Origin: Larkinella punicea
GTDB lineage: Bacteria > Bacteroidota > Bacteroidia > Cytophagales > Spirosomataceae
Assembly (NCBI RefSeq): GCF_003334855.1
Contig: NZ_QOWE01000029.1
Coordinates: 1-64,000, forward strand
DNA: 64,000 nucleotides
Direction: 5' to 3'
The notes beneath the pieces are model-generated. The model worked only from the letters and a program-made list of their open reading frames with translations, was not told the DNA's origin and made no database searches. The position numbers and the translations under genes were made by a program. Of the stretch, positions 61,394 through 64,000 are shown piece by piece (within the stretch, counting starts at the first letter, position 1; every line of letters starts with the position of its first letter).

Positions 61394-63736
61394 ATGAAAC
61401 AGTACTTAAAGCACGACCCCTGGCTGATTGTTGAAGAGGATTTCCACCGTTCCTACAATGAAATTACGGAGAGTGTCATGAGCCTCGGTAACGGGCGCAT
61501 GGGACAGCGGGGAAATTTTGAAGAAAATTTTTCGGGCAAAACCTTGCAGGGCAACTACGTTGCCGGGGTTTATTATCCTGACAAAACCCGGGTTGGCTGG
61601 TGGAAGAACGGGTATCCCGAATACTTCGCCAAAGTGTTGAACGCGGCCAACTGGATCGGCATTTCCATCAACATCGAATACGAAACACTCGACCTGAACA
61701 CCTGCGAAGTCCGCGATTTCCGGCGCGTGCTGAACATGCAGGAAGGGTATCTGGAACGGTCGTTTGTGGCTTTGCTGAAAAGCGGAAAAGAGTTACAGGT
61801 CCATTCGAAGCGGTTTTGCTCCATCGTCGACGACGAAGCCGGGGTGATCCGCTACAGCCTGACGCCCCTGAATTTCGATGCTAAAATCACCATTGAACCC
61901 TTCATCGACGGCAACATCCGCAACCGTGACTCCAACTACGACGAAACGTTTTGGGATGAAGTACGGAAAGAAACCGGCTACGGGGAAGCCTACATTGAGC
62001 TACGGACCCGAAAAACCGGCTTTCACGTTTGCACCGGTATGGCCATCGAAATTGAGCAGGACAACGCCCGGATCGATTTTCAATCCCAGCCCATCCGGCA
62101 GGAAAAATACGTCGCCAACCGCATCACGCTCGAATGTCGCCAGGGCCAGGAAACGGCGATTTACAAATACGCCGTCAACCTGTCGTCCCTGAATTATGAC
62201 AGTGACTCGGTGGTTGCGGAAACCCGGAAATACCTGCAGCGGATTACCGGAAAAGGGTTCGACCGGATGCTGATCGAACAGCAGCAGGCCTGGGCCGACA
62301 AGTGGAAAATGAACGACATTACCATCGAAGGCGATGTTGCGGCCCAGCAGGGCATCCGGTTTTCGATTTTCCAACTGAACCAGACCTATACCGGCGAAGA
62401 TGAACGGCTGAACATTGGCCCGAAAGGATTTACCGGTGAGAAATACGGCGGCTCGACCTATTGGGACACCGAAGCCTACTGTTTGCCTTTTTACCTCGCC
62501 ACCGCCGACCAGAAAGTGAGCCGAAACCTGCTGCTTTATCGGTATAAGCACCTCGAAAAAGCCATCGAGAATGCCCGGAAACTGGGTTTCAAAGCCGGGG
62601 CGGCCCTCTATCCAATGGTGACGATGAACGGCGAGGAATGTCATAATGAGTGGGAAATCACGTTTGAGGAAATCCACCGCAACGGCGCCATCGCCTACGC
62701 CATTTACGATTACGTGCGGTATACGGGCGACGAGGACTATTTGACAGACTACGGTCTGGAAGTGCTGATTGCCATCAGCCGGTTCTGGAGCCAGCGCGTC
62801 AACTGGTCGGAGGCCAAACAGCAGTATGTCATGCTGGGGGTCACCGGGCCGAACGAGTACGAAAACAATGTCAACAACAACTGGTACACAAGTTACCTGG
62901 CCGCCTGGACGTTGCGCTATACCACCGAAGTGGTTGGCCGGGTAAAACAGCTTAATCCGGAGAAATTCATGGCGCTGTGTGACCGGATTCATTTCCGGGA
63001 AGAAAAGGAAGTGGCCACTGCTCTGCACATCGCAGAGAACATTCACCTCCCCTACGACGAAAACCGGCAGGTTTTTCTGCAACAGGAATCGTTTCTGGAC
63101 AAAGAACTGATGCCGGTGAGCGAGATTCCGAAAGGACAGCGGCCGTTGAACCAGCACTGGTCGTGGGACCGGATTCTGCGCTCGTGTTTTATCAAACAGG
63201 CCGACGTGTTGCAGGGCATGTATTTTTTTGAAGACGACTTCGACCGGGAGACGTTGCGCCGGAATTTCGATTTCTACGAGCCGATGACCGTTCACGAATC
63301 GTCGCTCTCACCCTGCGTCCACTCGGTGCTGGCGTCGCAACTGGGGATGAAGGAGAAGGCGTATGAAATGTACCTGCGCACCGCCCGGCTGGACCTCGAC
63401 GACTACAACAACGACACCGAAGACGGCTGTCACATCACCTCGATGGCCGGCACCTGGCTGGCGGTGGTGAAGGGATTCGGCGGTTTCCGGATCAAGGATG
63501 AGCAGGTGGTTTTAGAACCCAATTGCCCCGACAACTGGGCGTCGCTGGCGTTCAAGGTGCGGTTTCGCGGAGCCTTGCTGGAAATCAAAGTGACGCAAAC
63601 CGATGTAAGTGTGCAGAACTTTTCGGACAAAGCCGCCGAGATCGTTCTCTTTGGCAGTTTGCTGGTTCTGGAGGGCAAAAGCCAGAAAACGGTGCAGCGA
63701 CCGGCCAATGTGGAGATTGAGCCGGATGCGGTTTAA
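61394..63736 (+). CDS. GH65 maltose phosphorylase
   Basis: A 780-residue cytosolic family-65 phosphorylase. The N-terminal beta-sandwich (about 1-275) precedes an (alpha/alpha)6 barrel with YWDTEAYCLPFYLA (about 356-369), NGEECHNEWEITFEEIHRN (412-430), general acid E488 in VTGPNEYENNVNNNWYTSY, and the closing GCHITSMAGTWLAVV region. It cleaves maltose with phosphate, with inversion, to glucose and beta-glucose-1-phosphate. Trehalose or kojibiose phosphorylases are close relatives, but the GH13 and pgmB neighbours favour maltose. A promoter was not recognised in the 116 bases upstream. Confidence 0.93.
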   Translation: MKQYLKHDPWLIVEEDFHRSYNEITESVMSLGNGRMGQRGNFEENFSGKTLQGNYVAGVYYPDKTRVGWWKNGYPEYFAKVLNAANWIGISINIEYETLDLNTCEVRDFRRVLNMQEGYLERSFVALLKSGKELQVHSKRFCSIVDDEAGVIRYSLTPLNFDAKITIEPFIDGNIRNRDSNYDETFWDEVRKETGYGEAYIELRTRKTGFHVCTGMAIEIEQDNARIDFQSQPIRQEKYVANRITLECRQGQETAIYKYAVNLSSLNYDSDSVVAETRKYLQRITGKGFDRMLIEQQQAWADKWKMNDITIEGDVAAQQGIRFSIFQLNQTYTGEDERLNIGPKGFTGEKYGGSTYWDTEAYCLPFYLATADQKVSRNLLLYRYKHLEKAIENARKLGFKAGAALYPMVTMNGEECHNEWEITFEEIHRNGAIAYAIYDYVRYTGDEDYLTDYGLEVLIAISRFWSQRVNWSEAKQQYVMLGVTGPNEYENNVNNNWYTSYLAAWTLRYTTEVVGRVKQLNPEKFMALCDRIHFREEKEVATALHIAENIHLPYDENRQVFLQQESFLDKELMPVSEIPKGQRPLNQHWSWDRILRSCFIKQADVLQGMYFFEDDFDRETLRRNFDFYEPMTVHESSLSPCVHSVLASQLGMKEKAYEMYLRTARLDLDDYNNDTEDGCHITSMAGTWLAVVKGFGGFRIKDEQVVLEPNCPDNWASLAFKVRFRGALLEIKVTQTDVSVQNFSDKAAEIVLFGSLLVLEGKSQKTVQRPANVEIEPDAV

Positions 63737-63743
63737 CAAAAGG

Positions 63744-63790
63744 CCTGGTTCCCAAACCCGAAAATTCATTTCTCCGGTTTGGGAACCAGG
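63744..63790. terminator. 15-bp hairpin terminator between convergent genes
   Basis: cctggttcccaaacc (63744-63758) pairs exactly with 63776-63790 around a 17-base loop. It starts 7 bases after the GH65 stop and ends 4 bases before the stop of the convergent gene, so it probably ends both transcripts. Confidence 0.8.
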
Positions 63791-63794
63791 ACAC

Positions 63795-64000
63795 TTACAT
63801 TTTGCGGATTTTGAAAACGAGCGGTAATACGTGCTGAGTTGCTCCTCCGGCATTGAAGGTGAGTTGATTGCCCATTGACTGAACACCCGCCTGACTTAAC
63901 GAAACTCGCTCACCACCAAATATCTGCGTGATACGCTCAGCCAGATTTCCCGGTATGGCGTTGAGTTTTTCAATGATTTCCTCCACCGACAGTTCTGATT
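63795..64000 (-). CDS. 3' part of an unidentified gene running out of the window
   Basis: The minus-strand frame is open from the window edge to a stop at 63795 and encodes at least 68 residues ending VLPLVFKIRKM. A GTG at 63986 could be an internal valine or a start. The visible part has a helical segment (VEEIIEKLNAIPGNLAERI) followed by beta-like sequence. No family is recognised. Confidence 0.5.
   Translation of the reverse strand, partial: SELSVEEIIEKLNAIPGNLAERITQIFGGERVSLSQAGVQSMGNQLTFNAGGATQHVLPLVFKIRKM

Noticed and set aside
62000-63295. Open frame of 431 codons opposite the GH65 gene, and similar ones at 8856-9908 and 41552-42463
   Set aside because: All are exact antisense to convincing genes and show no recognisable domain.

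Overview
The window comes from a member of the Bacteroidota, most likely Cytophagales/Spirosomaceae (the Spirosoma/Larkinella type). The grounds are the roughly 50-55% GC, TAnnTTTG -7 promoter elements in place of TATAAT, few Shine-Dalgarno sequences, GTG/TTG starts, LytS-like kinases paired with a LytTR regulator, an OmpA-tailed membrane pyrophosphatase, a menaquinone pathway (menE, menB), and a GH13/GH65 maltodextrin locus. It looks like ordinary chromosome. No rRNA, tRNA, CRISPR array, prophage or complete insertion sequence was found.

Layout. 1-1.7 kb: leftward set of a lipoprotein, a small kinase-like protein and a shortened uracil-DNA-glycosylase-like gene that runs into a possible transposase start at the window edge. 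1.8-6.8 kb: ATP-dependent 5-oxoprolinase and a non-canonical Nramp-fold transporter. 6.8-7.5 kb: a Phd/PIN toxin-antitoxin pair. 7.5-13 kb: a secreted PIG-L deacetylase-like protein, divergent from the pyrophosphatase-OmpA fusion. 13-18 kb: housekeeping genes (L25, prs, PAP2 phosphatase, trpS, DUF2461, DUF4332). 18-24.5 kb: a TonB-dependent receptor, then three consecutive LytS-type histidine kinases and one LytTR regulator. 24.5-31.2 kb: SRPBCC protein, a small SpoIIAA-like protein, Crp/Fnr regulator, FAD monooxygenase, a 7TM histidine kinase, aconitase. 31.4-40.2 kb: glycosyltransferase, GT-C-like membrane protein, topA, sirtuin, YitT protein, folD. 40.2-49.6 kb: a large nested palindrome, a predicted metalloprotease/beta-propeller/outer-membrane-barrel protein, a CheY-like receiver, a glycosyltransferase-like protein, aldehyde dehydrogenase, a Xre/S24-like regulator, a membrane protein. 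49.6-55.7 kb: menE, DUF2452, menB, a GntR regulator, DUF1460 amidase-like protein, a second PIN toxin-antitoxin pair. 55.9-63.7 kb: two exported GH13 enzymes, beta-phosphoglucomutase, a DinB protein, maltose phosphorylase.

The maltodextrin genes form a readable pathway. The exported GH13 enzymes would release maltose and short dextrins, GH65 would split maltose with phosphate into glucose and beta-glucose-1-phosphate, and PgmB would convert the latter to glucose-6-phosphate.

The most unusual structural feature is not a gene. Many gene junctions carry long, often perfect inverted repeats (stems of 15-47 bp, each of unrelated sequence, some built from short tandem repeats). They begin or end within a few bases of stop codons. 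The largest, at 40163-40618, is a nested palindrome of about 455 bp between two convergent genes.
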